DNA of 33,906 nt, taken from assembly GCA_032017425.1 (NCBI GenBank), contig DALZPW010000015.1. One strand, written 5' to 3'. The position numbers were made by a program, and so were the translations under genes. Source of the DNA: Faucicola tetraodonis (lineage in GTDB: Bacteria > Pseudomonadota > Gammaproteobacteria > Pseudomonadales > Moraxellaceae). Under the pieces are notes generated by a model. It ran no database searches and was not told the DNA's origin. It was given only the letters and a program-made list of their open reading frames with translations. Within the stretch, counting starts at the first letter, position 1; each line of letters starts with the position of its first letter. Positions 1 through 7,794 of this stretch are shown here, piece by piece.

Positions 1-102
1 TATTCTTCTACTTTATGTGGATTTGTGGTAGTTTTTAATTTCTTTTACTATAGTATAACCATCGCATTTTGCACGTATTTGATGATTTTTGATGAGGCTA
101 GG

Positions 103-900
103 GTGTTTGTAATCTTTGTACTTGCGTTAGTCTGTTATGGCTTAACTACCGTCTATTTGATGTGGGCAGTTACGCAACAAAAGCCCATCCGTAAAGGCAT
201 GGTGCTTGGGCAATTGCTGATTGGGTTATTGGGTCATGCGGTGGTGTTATATCCTGATATCATTACCCAAGGGGGGCTAAACTTTAATATTTTTAATGTC
301 GTGTCGTTGACGACATTGTTTATGCTGTTATTTTATTGGGGATTTTGTCTTTACCGCCAAATTTTGCCGCTTGGGATTTTGGCAACGCCGTTGGCATTTT
401 TGGGCATGATGATTGGTTTTTTTGGCGATGCACCGTATCACCCGCTATCAACCATCAGTCCTATCTTACAAGCTCATATCATTATGTCTTTGGCTGCCTA
501 TTCGGTACTATTTATGGCAGCGATTGCCGCGATTATGCTGCGGCTACAAATCAGCGAACTCAAACGTCAAACCTTTCACCGTGTCTGGGTCGATAAACTA
601 CCTTCACTCCAAAGCATGGAAGCCTTGCTGTTTGATATGATTACTGTGGGTTTTCTGCTATTGTCGATTTCGCTGTTGCTGGGCTTTATTGATACGACCA
701 ATTTACTGGCGCAGCATTTGGTACACAAGACTGTGTTTAGTCTGTTGTCTTGGCTGGTATTTGGGGCGTTATTGGTTGGACATTGGCGCTTTGGCTGGCG
801 AGGTCAACGCGCGGCTAATATGACGCTATATGGTGTGATTTTGCTTGGCTTGGCGTTTATCGGGACGAAGTTTGTGTTGGAGCTGATTTTAAACAAATAA
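103..900 (+). CDS. YpjD/CcsA-like inner-membrane cytochrome c assembly family protein
   Basis: This is a polytopic inner-membrane protein of the CcsA/HemX-like family, of the YpjD type often found beside ffh. About eight hydrophobic segments are visible. The C-terminal part has the family look: an AHIIMSLAAYSVLF helix, then QHLVHKTVFSLLSW and GHWRFGWRGQRA near the end. The true CcsA members handle haem for cytochrome c maturation; the role of the YpjD branch is not settled, so I do not claim haem transport. Start choice: the frame is open from a GTG at 25 and has an ATG at 82, but a GAGG box at 94-97 sits 5 bases before a GTG at 103. That start gives 265 residues and begins directly with the first membrane helix, as in relatives. 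The start remains uncertain, the family call is good. Confidence 0.8.
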   Translation: MFVIFVLALVCYGLTTVYLMWAVTQQKPIRKGMVLGQLLIGLLGHAVVLYPDIITQGGLNFNIFNVVSLTTLFMLLFYWGFCLYRQILPLGILATPLAFLGMMIGFFGDAPYHPLSTISPILQAHIIMSLAAYSVLFMAAIAAIMLRLQISELKRQTFHRVWVDKLPSLQSMEALLFDMITVGFLLLSISLLLGFIDTTNLLAQHLVHKTVFSLLSWLVFGALLVGHWRFGWRGQRAANMTLYGVILLGLAFIGTKFVLELILNK

Positions 901-903
901 AAA

Positions 904-964
904 CCCCAATTTTATCGCTAAAACTGGGGTAAAATGCCGCTTAACTAAGTGATAAGTAAGCGGC
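904..964 (-). terminator. Tandem hairpin terminator of acpP
   Basis: Two hairpins follow the acpP stop when read on the minus strand. The first pairs 957-964 with 936-943 (GCCGCTTA/TAAGCGGC, 8 bp perfect). The second pairs 919-929 with 904-914 (CCCCA-x-TTTTA type, one mismatch, 4-base loop) and is followed on the minus strand by a T-rich stretch (complement of 897-903), the form of an intrinsic terminator. It may also slow plus-strand transcripts leaving the ypjD-like gene. Confidence 0.75.
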
Positions 965-983
965 TAAATTAAATAACTAGCAA

Positions 984-1226
984 TTAGTTAGCCAATTTTG
1001 ATTGTACGTAGCTGATAGCACTTTGCACCGTGGTCAATTGTGCGCTGTCTTCATCAGGAATGGTAATACCAAATTCGTTTTCAAAAGACATCACTAATTC
1101 AACAAGGTCAAGTGAGTCTGCACCGAGGTCATCCATGAATGAAGATTCATTTTTGATGTCTTCTGCATTCACGCCTAATTGTTCAGCTACTGCTGCTTTT
1201 ACTTTTTGTTCTATTTCGTTACTCAT
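984..1226 (-). CDS. acpP: Acyl carrier protein
   Basis: An 80-residue acidic four-helix protein, the normal length for bacterial ACP. The phosphopantetheine attachment site is the Ser in GADSLDLVE (Ser38), where holo-ACP synthase attaches the prosthetic group. It carries growing acyl chains between the fatty-acid synthase enzymes and to acyltransferases in the cytoplasm. The start is supported by AAGGAG placed 6 bases before the ATG. It follows fabG on the same strand after 183 bp. That gap has its own good sigma-70-like promoter, so acpP is probably expressed both from the fabD-fabG transcript and independently at high level. Identification is certain. Confidence 0.99.
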   Translation of the reverse strand: MSNEIEQKVKAAVAEQLGVNAEDIKNESSFMDDLGADSLDLVELVMSFENEFGITIPDEDSAQLTTVQSAISYVQSKLAN

Positions 1227-1277
1227 GCTTCTCTCCTTGCATTGGGGTATATGATATATCGAGTAAACTACATATTA

Positions 1278-1309
1278 GAGCATATTATCATGCTCATTGC
1301 CTATTTCAA
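1278..1309 (-). promoter_or_regulatory. acpP promoter with overlapping inverted repeat
   Basis: Read on the minus strand, TTGAAA (complement of 1304-1309) is followed after 16 bases by TAATAT (complement of 1282-1287), a plausible sigma-70 promoter about 55 bases before the acpP ATG. An inverted repeat GAGCAT-N6-ATGCTC (1278-1295) covers the -10 box. A symmetric site over a -10 element fits a repressor operator, but no regulator can be named from the sequence. Confidence 0.5.
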
Positions 1310-1335
1310 AATAAAATAATGCAACCTGTTACTAT

Positions 1336-1375
1336 TTCAAAAACTGTATTTTAAGTTCAAAAACTGCATTTTAAG
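1336..1375. repeat. 20-bp tandem duplication upstream of acpP
   Basis: Two adjacent 20-base units (1336-1355 and 1356-1375) differ at a single position; the unit begins TTCAAAAACTG and ends ATTTTAAG. They lie between the fabG stop and the acpP promoter, just upstream of the -35 box. Confidence 0.85.
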
Positions 1376-1409
1376 GCTCGTTAGGTTGGTGTTTGGCAGG
1401 CTAAACCAT

Positions 1410-2138
1410 TTACATGTACATGCCGCCATTGACGTCAAGCACGGTGCCGGTAATATAACCTGCTTCTTCACTTGCCAAGAAATTTACTGCAGCGGCGATG
1501 TCTTCAGGTTTGCCAAGTCTGGCTAGCGGAACGGCATTAAGCATGGATTTAATCAATGCTTCATCAAGCTCGCTGGTCATGTCGGTGTCGATAAAGCCTG
1601 GTGCCACGCAGTTGACCGTGATTTGGCGTGACCCAATCTCCCGAGCGAGTGAGCGGGTAAACCCTTCAATGCCTGCTTTGCTTGCCGTATAGTTGGTTTG
1701 TCCGGCATTGCCCATCGCAGCGACTACTGAGGTGATATTAATAATGCGACCTTGCCGCGCTTTCATCATGCCTTTTATGGCGCGTTTACTAGTGCGAAAC
1801 ACCGAGGTCAAATTCACGTCGAGTACGCGCTCCCAGGCATTGTCATCCATTCGCATGAGCAGACCATCTTGGGTAATACCGGCATTGTTGACTAGTACCT
1901 GTACATTGCCAAATTCTTTTTCAATGCTATCAAATAACTGGTTGATTTGCTCGGCATCTTGCACATTGAGCACGCGACCTGCGCCCCCCAATTCTTGTAG
2001 GTAATCATTGACTGCCGCTGCACCTTTTTCACTGGTAGCAGTGCCGATGACAAGATAGCCTTCATTTGCTAGACGTTTGGCGATTGCTTGACCAATTCCA
2101 CGGCTAGCGCCTGTCACTAATGCAATACGTTGAGTCAT
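1410..2138 (-). CDS. fabG: 3-oxoacyl-ACP reductase FabG
   Basis: A short-chain dehydrogenase/reductase of 242 residues that reduces 3-oxoacyl-ACP to 3-hydroxyacyl-ACP with NADPH, the first reduction of each elongation cycle. The visible landmarks are the cofactor loop TGASRGIG (9-16), NNAG (84-87), and the catalytic set Asn109, Ser137, Tyr150 and Lys154 (YTASK), which match the E. coli enzyme with a shift of one. An AAGGA box sits 5 bases before the ATG. It lies 17 bp downstream of fabD, so the two are almost surely cotranscribed, with acpP following. Identification is very secure because of the fab gene context. Confidence 0.98.
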   Translation of the reverse strand: MTQRIALVTGASRGIGQAIAKRLANEGYLVIGTATSEKGAAAVNDYLQELGGAGRVLNVQDAEQINQLFDSIEKEFGNVQVLVNNAGITQDGLLMRMDDNAWERVLDVNLTSVFRTSKRAIKGMMKARQGRIINITSVVAAMGNAGQTNYTASKAGIEGFTRSLAREIGSRQITVNCVAPGFIDTDMTSELDEALIKSMLNAVPLARLGKPEDIAAAVNFLASEEAGYITGTVLDVNGGMYM

Positions 2139-2155
2139 ATACTTCCTTGGTTTTT

Positions 2156-3172
2156 TTATTGGGCTGATAATTGTTGTTTTATATTATCTAGTTTGGCCAC
2201 TGTATCGGTTGCTAGTGTGGTAATTTTCTGCGCTTGGCGTTTGGCTAGTCCTGTCAGCACACTACCGCTACCACATTCGATTTGTAAGCTGATTTGCGCG
2301 TCTGCTAAATTATTCTCAATAGTCGACCATAGCACGGGCATATTGAGCTGCTCAATCAACGCTTGTTTGATTGCGGTCACATCGGTTTCTACCCGCGCAT
2401 GGCGATTTTGTATCACGGGAATACTGGGCGGGTTAAATGTAACGGTTTCTAATTCTGCGGCAAGCTTATCGGTGGCAGGCGTCATCAGCTGACAATGTGA
2501 GGGTACACTGACTTTTAGCGGCATGCTTTTTTTACCGAGTGAAGCAATTTTCTCTGACGCTAAATCCACGCCTGCCACATTGCCTGCAATCACCACTTGC
2601 CCTGGCGCGTTAAAATTGGCTGGGCTGACCACTGCCTGCGCATGCGCCGCTACCACAGCATCACATATTTGTTGTACATCTTCATCAGGCAGACCTAAAA
2701 TCGCCGCCATTTTGCCTGTTTGTGATTGCATGGCGGCGCTCATATACTGGCCACGATGATGCACCAGCTTTACCGCATCTGCCAAACTCAACACCCCAGC
2801 GGCACACAGCGCACTGTATTCACCCAGTGAATGCCCGGCAACATATGCCGGCTGTAAATCAAGCTCATCGCGCAGCACCCGCCAAATTGCCATACTAGCG
2901 GTCAATAGTGCAGGTTGGGTATACGCAGTATCATCTAAAGACGCGGCACCTGACGCCCCTTGGCATATCGCCCACAAGTCAAACCCAAGCGCTTTTGAGG
3001 CTTCATCAAACGTTGCTTTGACAGTAGGATACTGGGCTGCCCAATCGTTTAGCATGCCCACACTCTGCGAGCCTTGTCCTGGAAAAATCACAGCATATTT
3101 CATAGATGCAGCATTTTGTGATGAAGTGGCTGGTTGATCTGCGCTGGCTTGGCTTTGCATTGGGTTATCCAT
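2156..3172 (-). CDS. fabD: Malonyl-CoA:ACP transacylase FabD
   Basis: It moves malonyl from CoA to ACP, supplying the extender unit for fatty-acid synthesis. The core starts at residue 24 with MKYAVIFPGQGSQSVGM, and the nucleophile elbow GHSLGE gives active-site Ser115. The protein is 338 residues, about 25 longer than usual, because of a polar Ser/Gln/Ala-rich N-terminal stretch (1-23). Start choice: the ATG at 3172 has TAGGA a few bases upstream, whereas the internal ATG at 3103, which would give the usual length, has no visible ribosome site. I therefore keep the long form, with some doubt. It heads the fabD-fabG-acpP cluster; plsX and fabH, present here in enterobacteria, are absent. Confidence 0.96.
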   Translation of the reverse strand: MDNPMQSQASADQPATSSQNAASMKYAVIFPGQGSQSVGMLNDWAAQYPTVKATFDEASKALGFDLWAICQGASGAASLDDTAYTQPALLTASMAIWRVLRDELDLQPAYVAGHSLGEYSALCAAGVLSLADAVKLVHHRGQYMSAAMQSQTGKMAAILGLPDEDVQQICDAVVAAHAQAVVSPANFNAPGQVVIAGNVAGVDLASEKIASLGKKSMPLKVSVPSHCQLMTPATDKLAAELETVTFNPPSIPVIQNRHARVETDVTAIKQALIEQLNMPVLWSTIENNLADAQISLQIECGSGSVLTGLAKRQAQKITTLATDTVAKLDNIKQQLSAQ

Positions 3173-3191
3173 AATGTCCTAACTTATTATA

Positions 3192-3233
3192 TTGTACTGC
3201 TTTATTTGTACTGCTTATGTTGTATTGCGTCTA
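3192..3233. repeat. 14-bp tandem array upstream of fabD
   Basis: Three consecutive 14-base units start at 3192, 3206 and 3220. The first two share TTGTACTGCTT, the third is degenerate (TTGTATTGCG). The array ends about 20 bases upstream of the fabD start codon, so it probably lies in the 5' leader or the promoter. Confidence 0.75.
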
Positions 3234-3511
3234 CTAGACCGCTAAAAAATACGGTTAAAAAAATTTGCTTAGGCGATTTTTTGGTCGATTACTTTACCAA
3301 AAGTTATCAGCAAAATCAAAATGGGTCAGTAGCTTGGATTGACGTTATAGTCTTATCAAACTTGGCTGGCAATAATATAACTTACTATCCAGCAAACAGG
3401 CAAAAGTAAACCAGCAAATTTATTTGTACAATTGTACTCTGATTATTATGGCATATTGAAAAAAAAATTCTAGCTTTTTCTTGCGGGTATTTTTACATAA
3501 AAAACAAATAA

Positions 3512-3543
3512 AAAAAGGCTGATGAATCATCATCAGCCTTTTT
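3512..3543 (-). terminator. Intrinsic terminator of rpmF
   Basis: A near-perfect hairpin with a GGCTGATGA/TCATCAGCC stem and 4-base loop, extended by an A-run on one side and a T-run on the other. Read on the minus strand it follows the rpmF stop by about 50 bases. It separates rpmF from fabD transcriptionally, at least in part. Confidence 0.9.
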
Positions 3544-3596
3544 GGTGCTTAGCCAATGCATACTAAGCTATGTCAAAGCACTGCATTTTGCGTTAA

Positions 3597-3782
3597 TTAT
3601 TCAGCAACGGCTGCTACTTTGAACAATTGACGACCACGGTAAAAACCGTCTTTGGTCGCATGGTGACGGATGTGTTTTTCACCGGTAGTTGCATCTACAG
3701 CAACAGCATTGATTGTGATGCGGTCGTGTGAACGACGCATATCACGGCGTGAACGGCTTTTACGGTTTTGTTGAACAGCCAT
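3597..3782 (-). CDS. rpmF: 50S ribosomal protein bL32
   Basis: A 61-residue, strongly basic protein with the bL32 start MAVQQNRKSRSRRDMRRSHD and the HHATKDGFYRGRQ segment near the C-terminus. It is part of the large ribosomal subunit. A GGAG-type ribosome site (AGGAGC) lies 8 bases before the ATG. It follows yceD on the same strand, the classic pairing, though here the gap is 246 bp instead of the few tens of bases seen in many relatives. An independent promoter in that gap is therefore likely. Confidence 0.98.
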   Translation of the reverse strand: MAVQQNRKSRSRRDMRRSHDRITINAVAVDATTGEKHIRHHATKDGFYRGRQLFKVAAVAE

Positions 3783-4028
3783 GAGGTTAGCTCCTGTGCT
3801 TCTCGCTATTAAAACATCGTTCCCTTAACCTCATTACATCATCATGCAAACAACTTGATATCGATATTTGGCATGGATATAAGGCAAACTATTGGAACAG
3901 ATAATCAGATAAATTTATAAACGCCATATTATACGTAAAAAAACCTATTTAGCAAAGCCTTAACCGACATTTAGTGGCAAGTTTTTGTTAATACCTGTAT
4001 GACGGCGTATGTAATGGCGTGGTTGTTA

Positions 4029-4661
4029 TTAGCTTTTTAGGCTTGCCAGTACCGCAAACGGATTTTCTTTTTCTGCCACTGCCTCTGGCAACTCGCCTAC
4101 CTCAGTGACTGCCATTTCGCAGTCATCATGCTTGGGCGCTAATGGCAAATCAACCAATAACTCATCTTCAATCATTGGTAATAGCCACAGTTTATTGTCA
4201 TCCGTTAGCTCATCAATCAGAATAATTTCTGTGCCTTCATCAAGCAATGCGACGTGATTTTCATCTTCAAGCAGTGCAAGCTCACTATCGACATCCAGAC
4301 TCACTGCGACGGGGTCTAGGCAGCGCTGGCAAGTTTGCCAAAGCACGCCCGTGGTGTGTAGTTGCCAAAATACCACGTCCCCTTTTTTCTGAATATCTAA
4401 TATCACATCCAGTGGCTGATCGTTGTCATGATGTTCATCACCCAAGGCATAGATACGTGGCAAATCCTTGAGACTCACCTTGCCTTCCCAGTGATAATGG
4501 TTGTCATTGTTATGCTCCCAACGTGCTAGATCAATAAACTTGACCAAGCTGGCACTAGAGCCAATCTCACTGGTGGTGTTATTGGCGGTTTTGGATGAGG
4601 CAGTTGTTGGTACATCTTGCGATGATTGTGCTAGTACGTTTGATAAAGAATGTAGCGTCAT
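4029..4661 (-). CDS. yceD: DUF177 protein YceD, 23S rRNA accumulation factor
   Basis: A 210-residue acidic protein of the DUF177/YceD family, associated with normal accumulation of 23S rRNA and nearly always located upstream of rpmF. The signature CQRCL cluster lies in the middle, followed by an acidic C-terminal half (DELTDDNKLWLLPMIEDELL, then LPLAPKHDDC). The first roughly 40 residues are a polar Ser/Thr/Asn-rich extension before the conserved start VKFIDLARWE. The ATG is supported by AAGGAG about 8 bases upstream, so the extension seems real. Function is taken from the family, not visible directly. Confidence 0.9.
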   Translation of the reverse strand: MTLHSLSNVLAQSSQDVPTTASSKTANNTTSEIGSSASLVKFIDLARWEHNNDNHYHWEGKVSLKDLPRIYALGDEHHDNDQPLDVILDIQKKGDVVFWQLHTTGVLWQTCQRCLDPVAVSLDVDSELALLEDENHVALLDEGTEIILIDELTDDNKLWLLPMIEDELLVDLPLAPKHDDCEMAVTEVGELPEAVAEKENPFAVLASLKS

Positions 4662-4771
4662 TTCACCGCTCCTTTCAGTTATGTTGCGTTACAGTATAAA
4701 GCATACTGACGTCCATTGCATGGTAGCATGTTGTAGGCGTGATTTCCTAGTCGATGTGGGCTGTTAAATTG

Positions 4772-4777
4772 TATAAT
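4772..4777 (+). promoter_or_regulatory. Putative -10 box of the epmC promoter
   Basis: A perfect TATAAT with no recognisable -35 at the right distance. It would start a transcript near 4784, leaving a short leader of about 22 bases before the ATG at 4806. The region also has to contain the divergent yceD promoter. Confidence 0.4.
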
Positions 4778-4805
4778 AGCAATTTTTATCGACCCTACTT
4801 TTGCT

Positions 4806-5594
4806 ATGTCCACACACCTATCGCCACTATCCGCACAAATATCACCACCAACCCTTGCTATTTTTCCCTTTATGACGCTGCCTTTTGTTAGCCAATTCGC
4901 GGTGGTGCCTGTGTTAGCCAATGATATTGACACAACTGTGATTGACCAAAAAAGTGCGAATTTAGCATTAAGGGTTAATTTTGTCCCCGTACTAGCCAGT
5001 ATATCAAAGACAAAAAATCGCCCTTTGACTGACTATCAATGGGTATCGGTGGAAGCATTACAAGTGCAATGGCTAATGGGTTGGTTCAAACGGTGGTTTT
5101 GCCATCGTGATACGATTTTGGTCAAAGGCGAGCATGAGCCTGAATATTTTGCCGCGACCGATACCGAGCCTGCCAAAATTGTGTTTGCGCATGGCTTTTT
5201 TGCCAGTGCCTTGCATGAAATTAGCCATTGGTGTATGGCAGGTCAAAAACGCCGATTGCTCAATGACTTTGGCTATTGGTATGCCCCCGACGGACGTAAT
5301 CAGCAGCAGCAGCAACAGTTCGAACAAGTAGAAATCCTGCCGCAAGCGATTGAATGTTTATTGACGCTGGCTTGCAACAAACCCTTTAGCGTGTCTAAAG
5401 ATAATTTGTTTGCCGATTTTGATACCAGTCAGAGCACTTTTGCAGCCGATGTACAAGCCCAAGCGGTGAAGTTTTGGCAAACGGGGCAAAAACTGTCAAC
5501 CGATGCCAAAGTGTTGCTAAGCCAGTTAACCAAACTGCGCCCGCTACCATTGACCTCGTTTGATATCTCTCACAATTTTATCAAAGCGAATTAA
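4806..5594 (+). CDS. epmC: Elongation factor P hydroxylase EpmC
   Basis: EpmC (YfcM family) hydroxylates the beta-lysylated lysine of elongation factor P after EpmA and EpmB have acted. The conserved core starts near residue 95 with LVKGEHEPEYFAATD and continues KIVFAHGFFASALHEISHW, where HEISH (137-141) is the metal-binding HExxH-type motif. It is followed by FGYWYAPDGR, QFEQVEILPQA and PFSVSKDNL. Enterobacterial EpmC is about 180 residues; this one has about 80 extra N-terminal residues without recognisable features. The ATG at 4806 has no clear ribosome site, and a GTG at 5049 would give the usual length, so the start is uncertain. Family assignment is strong. Confidence 0.88.
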   Translation: MSTHLSPLSAQISPPTLAIFPFMTLPFVSQFAVVPVLANDIDTTVIDQKSANLALRVNFVPVLASISKTKNRPLTDYQWVSVEALQVQWLMGWFKRWFCHRDTILVKGEHEPEYFAATDTEPAKIVFAHGFFASALHEISHWCMAGQKRRLLNDFGYWYAPDGRNQQQQQQFEQVEILPQAIECLLTLACNKPFSVSKDNLFADFDTSQSTFAADVQAQAVKFWQTGQKLSTDAKVLLSQLTKLRPLPLTSFDISHNFIKAN

Positions 5595-5597
5595 ATC

Positions 5598-5635
5598 AAT
5601 AAAAAAGGCAGTCATTGAACGCTGCCTTTTTTATT
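5598..5635. terminator. Bidirectional terminator between epmC and the cytochrome
   Basis: A GGCAG/CTGCC stem extended by A6/T6 and ATA-type flanks, symmetric for both strands. It sits between the two convergent genes, 4 bp after the epmC stop and 13 bp after the stop of the minus-strand cytochrome gene. Confidence 0.9.
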
Positions 5636-5647
5636 AGGGATAAAAAA

Positions 5648-6211
5648 TTAGTCTTCTTTATATTTGTCATGACAGGATTTACAGCTAGCGCCCAAATCGC
5701 CAAATTGGGTTTTAATGCCATCGACACTGGTTGCAGTTGCAGCGGCGGCATTAAGGGCACTGGCAGCGGTTTTAAATTTATCAATCTGCTGTTGGAACCC
5801 TGCAGCATCGCGCCAAATTTCATCTTTTGCTTCACCGCCTTTGGCTGTCTCTGGATAATGCACCCAAGGATTTTGGTTAAGTTTCTCGGCGGCGGCTTTG
5901 ACTTGCGCGGCATCAAATTTGCTTGGATCTTTAACCATCGCACCAATGGTCTGGTTGGTTTTTTTCCAATCTTTCATGATTCTTTCACGCGCTTTTTTGT
6001 GGTCTTCTGGCGTCATGTTAGGGTCAACTGCCGTGGTCGACGTCGTTGTGGTACTTACCGTAGCGGTTGCCGTTGCACCATTGGCGCTAGCGGTAACTGT
6101 GGTAGCTGGCGCTGAAGCAGTAGTGGTGGTGGTGGTTTCTGTTTTTTTATTACAGCCTACCAGCGCCATCGCAACGATAAATGGGGTGGCAAATTTTAAT
6201 GCAGTCGACAT
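5648..6211 (-). CDS. Cytochrome c'/c-556-like (class II) lipoprotein
   Basis: A 187-residue exported protein. A short signal ends in the lipobox LVGC (Cys20), so it is probably a lipid-anchored periplasmic protein. Residues 25-62 form a Thr/Ala-rich low-complexity linker. The rest is a helical bundle with a single haem site CKSCH very near the C-terminus (QFGDLGASCKSCHDKYKED), the arrangement of class II cytochromes c (cytochrome c' and c-556). Those carry electrons or bind small gases; which applies here cannot be seen. It is monocistronic and convergent with epmC. Its N-terminal design resembles that of the lipoprotein at 24449-25207. Confidence 0.85.
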   Translation of the reverse strand: MSTALKFATPFIVAMALVGCNKKTETTTTTTASAPATTVTASANGATATATVSTTTTSTTAVDPNMTPEDHKKARERIMKDWKKTNQTIGAMVKDPSKFDAAQVKAAAEKLNQNPWVHYPETAKGGEAKDEIWRDAAGFQQQIDKFKTAASALNAAAATATSVDGIKTQFGDLGASCKSCHDKYKED

Positions 6212-6389
6212 CGTCCTTTCCTTCCATGTTTTTGGTTTATATTGGTTTAATAATGAATGTTATTATCAGAGTGTGGATTAATCATCTCTAAGGATTTTAA
6301 CAATTATTGGCAAAAAAATTATTATGATTTGGTAACTAAGCCTAACCACTGTGCCTAACCACTATGTGAGATAGGGTGTGGTTTTTTGA

Positions 6390-6872
6390 TTAAGTGCTTT
6401 GTAGTTTGATTGCTTTGCCTTGGGCTTTGATGGGCTTACCTTGTAGGACGGCTTGGGCGATTTTGATATGTTTAGGGTCATGAAAACCTGTGATGTGATA
6501 CAAGGTTAGACCGTCAGCATTGTAGATGGTCATGCTATCGGTAGTGGGCTCAATGCTATCGCTGGGCAATAATTGATAGCTTGTGACGTTAGCACCTTGG
6601 TGATGGCTAAAACCCTGTTGGGTCAGTCGCAGCTCACCCCCTGTTAAAGTAGGCACCTCTTTTTTTCGGTTGAATAATTGCCACGCAACACCTGCGATGA
6701 TGGCTAGTAAAATCATCAGCGAGCCGATGGCGACTGAGAGCATTTTAAATGCCATCAATAGCCCTACCCCGGCAATGGCGATACCCACCCAAAGTATTTG
6801 GGTCAATATGGTAGGTGTCATCGCTTGACTTTGCAAACCAATGGTAACGCCTGTCTCGGTGACTTTTAACAT
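6390..6872 (-). CDS. Small membrane protein of unknown function
   Basis: I do not recognise a family. The product has about 160 residues with two adjacent hydrophobic helices (roughly residues 23-42 and 45-65), then NRKKE as a positive stop and a soluble C-terminal domain of about 95 residues. That domain includes LTQQGFSHHQG and YHITGFHDPKHIKIAQAVLQG. The soluble part could be a small beta-rich domain facing the cytoplasm. Start: two ATGs lie close (6878 and 6872). The second has a GAG-type box about 6 bases upstream and is preferred. It lies 70-odd bases after rph on the same strand and may be cotranscribed with it. Confidence 0.65.
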   Translation of the reverse strand: MLKVTETGVTIGLQSQAMTPTILTQILWVGIAIAGVGLLMAFKMLSVAIGSLMILLAIIAGVAWQLFNRKKEVPTLTGGELRLTQQGFSHHQGANVTSYQLLPSDSIEPTTDSMTIYNADGLTLYHITGFHDPKHIKIAQAVLQGKPIKAQGKAIKLQST

Positions 6873-6945
6873 AATCATCTCTATGACAATTAAAGGGGCG
6901 TATGTGCTACACCCTTACTAGTCTAGCTTGTTTTGTTAGGCTGTT

Positions 6946-7662
6946 TTACCAACCTAGCACCGCTTGTTGTTCAGCAATCAGCTGTTTGATGCCTTCTTCG
7001 GCAATTGCTAGCATTTCATCCACTTGCGCACGGGTAAACGGTTTTTCTTCGGCAGTGCCTTGAATCTCGATAAACTCGCCTTTTTGCGTCATCACAACGT
7101 TAAGATCTGTGTCACAGCTTGAGTCTTCGCTATAGTTCAAATCCAACAGTACTTCACCGTTTTTGATGCCCACAGAGACCGCTGCTACCAAGCCTACCAA
7201 AGGATCGGCTTTGAGTTTTTTGGCGGCTTGCAATTTTTCTAACGCATCGACCAATGCCACAGCCGCACCGGTGATACTGGCAGTACGGGTACCGCCATCG
7301 GCTTGCAGCACGTCACAGTCGATATGGATGGTATTTTCCCCAAGCTTTTCAAGATCGACCATCGCCCGTAAGCTACGACCAATCAACCGCTGAATCTCTT
7401 GGGTACGACCTGATTGCTTACCTTTGGCGGCTTCGCGTTGGGTACGCTCGTGGGTCGCGCGTGGCAACATACCGTATTCAGCGGTAATCCAGCCTTTACC
7501 TGTGCCTTTGAGCCAGCGCGGTACTTGGGTTTCGATACTGGCGGTGCATAGCACTTTGGTATCACCATAGCTGACCAGTACGGCGCCTTCGGCATGTTTG
7601 GTAAAGTTACGCACAAAACTAATTGGGCGAAGTTGGTTGTTTTCACGATTATCGATACGCAT
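6946..7662 (-). CDS. rph: Ribonuclease PH
   Basis: A phosphate-dependent 3'-5' exonuclease that trims tRNA 3' ends and also contributes to rRNA turnover; it works as a ring-shaped hexamer. From the chosen start MRIDNRENNQLRPISF the protein is 238 residues, the typical length. Family features include FTKHAEGAVLVSYGDTKVL, the RNA-binding segment around RATHERTQREAAKGKQSGR, and DCDVLQADGGTRTASITGA. The frame is open upstream to 7713 (17 more residues), but the ATG at 7662 has AGGGA 6 bases before it and matches the family start, so the longer form is rejected. A promoter-like pair lies 60-90 bases upstream. Confidence 0.97.
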   Translation of the reverse strand: MRIDNRENNQLRPISFVRNFTKHAEGAVLVSYGDTKVLCTASIETQVPRWLKGTGKGWITAEYGMLPRATHERTQREAAKGKQSGRTQEIQRLIGRSLRAMVDLEKLGENTIHIDCDVLQADGGTRTASITGAAVALVDALEKLQAAKKLKADPLVGLVAAVSVGIKNGEVLLDLNYSEDSSCDTDLNVVMTQKGEFIEIQGTAEEKPFTRAQVDEMLAIAEEGIKQLIAEQQAVLGW

Positions 7663-7722
7663 AAGATTCCCTAAAAGACCGCCTTGACGGTTTGGTAGAT
7701 AGTTTTTAAGCAATGGGCAAAA

Positions 7723-7751
7723 ATTACAGTGGTTTTATGCTACCTTGCCAA
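7723..7751 (-). promoter_or_regulatory. Putative rph promoter
   Basis: On the minus strand TTGGCA (complement of 7746-7751) and TGTAAT (complement of 7723-7728) are separated by 17 bases, a good sigma-70 geometry. The predicted start would give a leader of about 50 bases before the rph ATG at 7662. Confidence 0.5.
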
Positions 7752-7794
7752 CCCAGTTTTAGCAAGACAATTCCGTCGGCAACATGGCAGGTTG

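Larger units (their letters stand above)
3173..3596. other. Intergenic region between rpmF and fabD
   Basis: A 424-bp AT-rich stretch with no credible gene. The small open frames in it lack ribosome sites and family features. It holds the rpmF terminator (3512-3543) and the promoter area of fabD, including the 14-bp repeat array at 3192-3233. Confidence 0.7.

Noticed and set aside
3134..3409. Plus-strand open frame of 91 codons across the fabD promoter
   Set aside because: It begins inside fabD, has no ribosome site or family features, and runs through the repeat array.
7663..7713. Upstream extension of rph by 17 residues
   Set aside because: The ATG at 7662 has a ribosome site and gives the standard RNase PH N-terminus MRIDNRENNQ.
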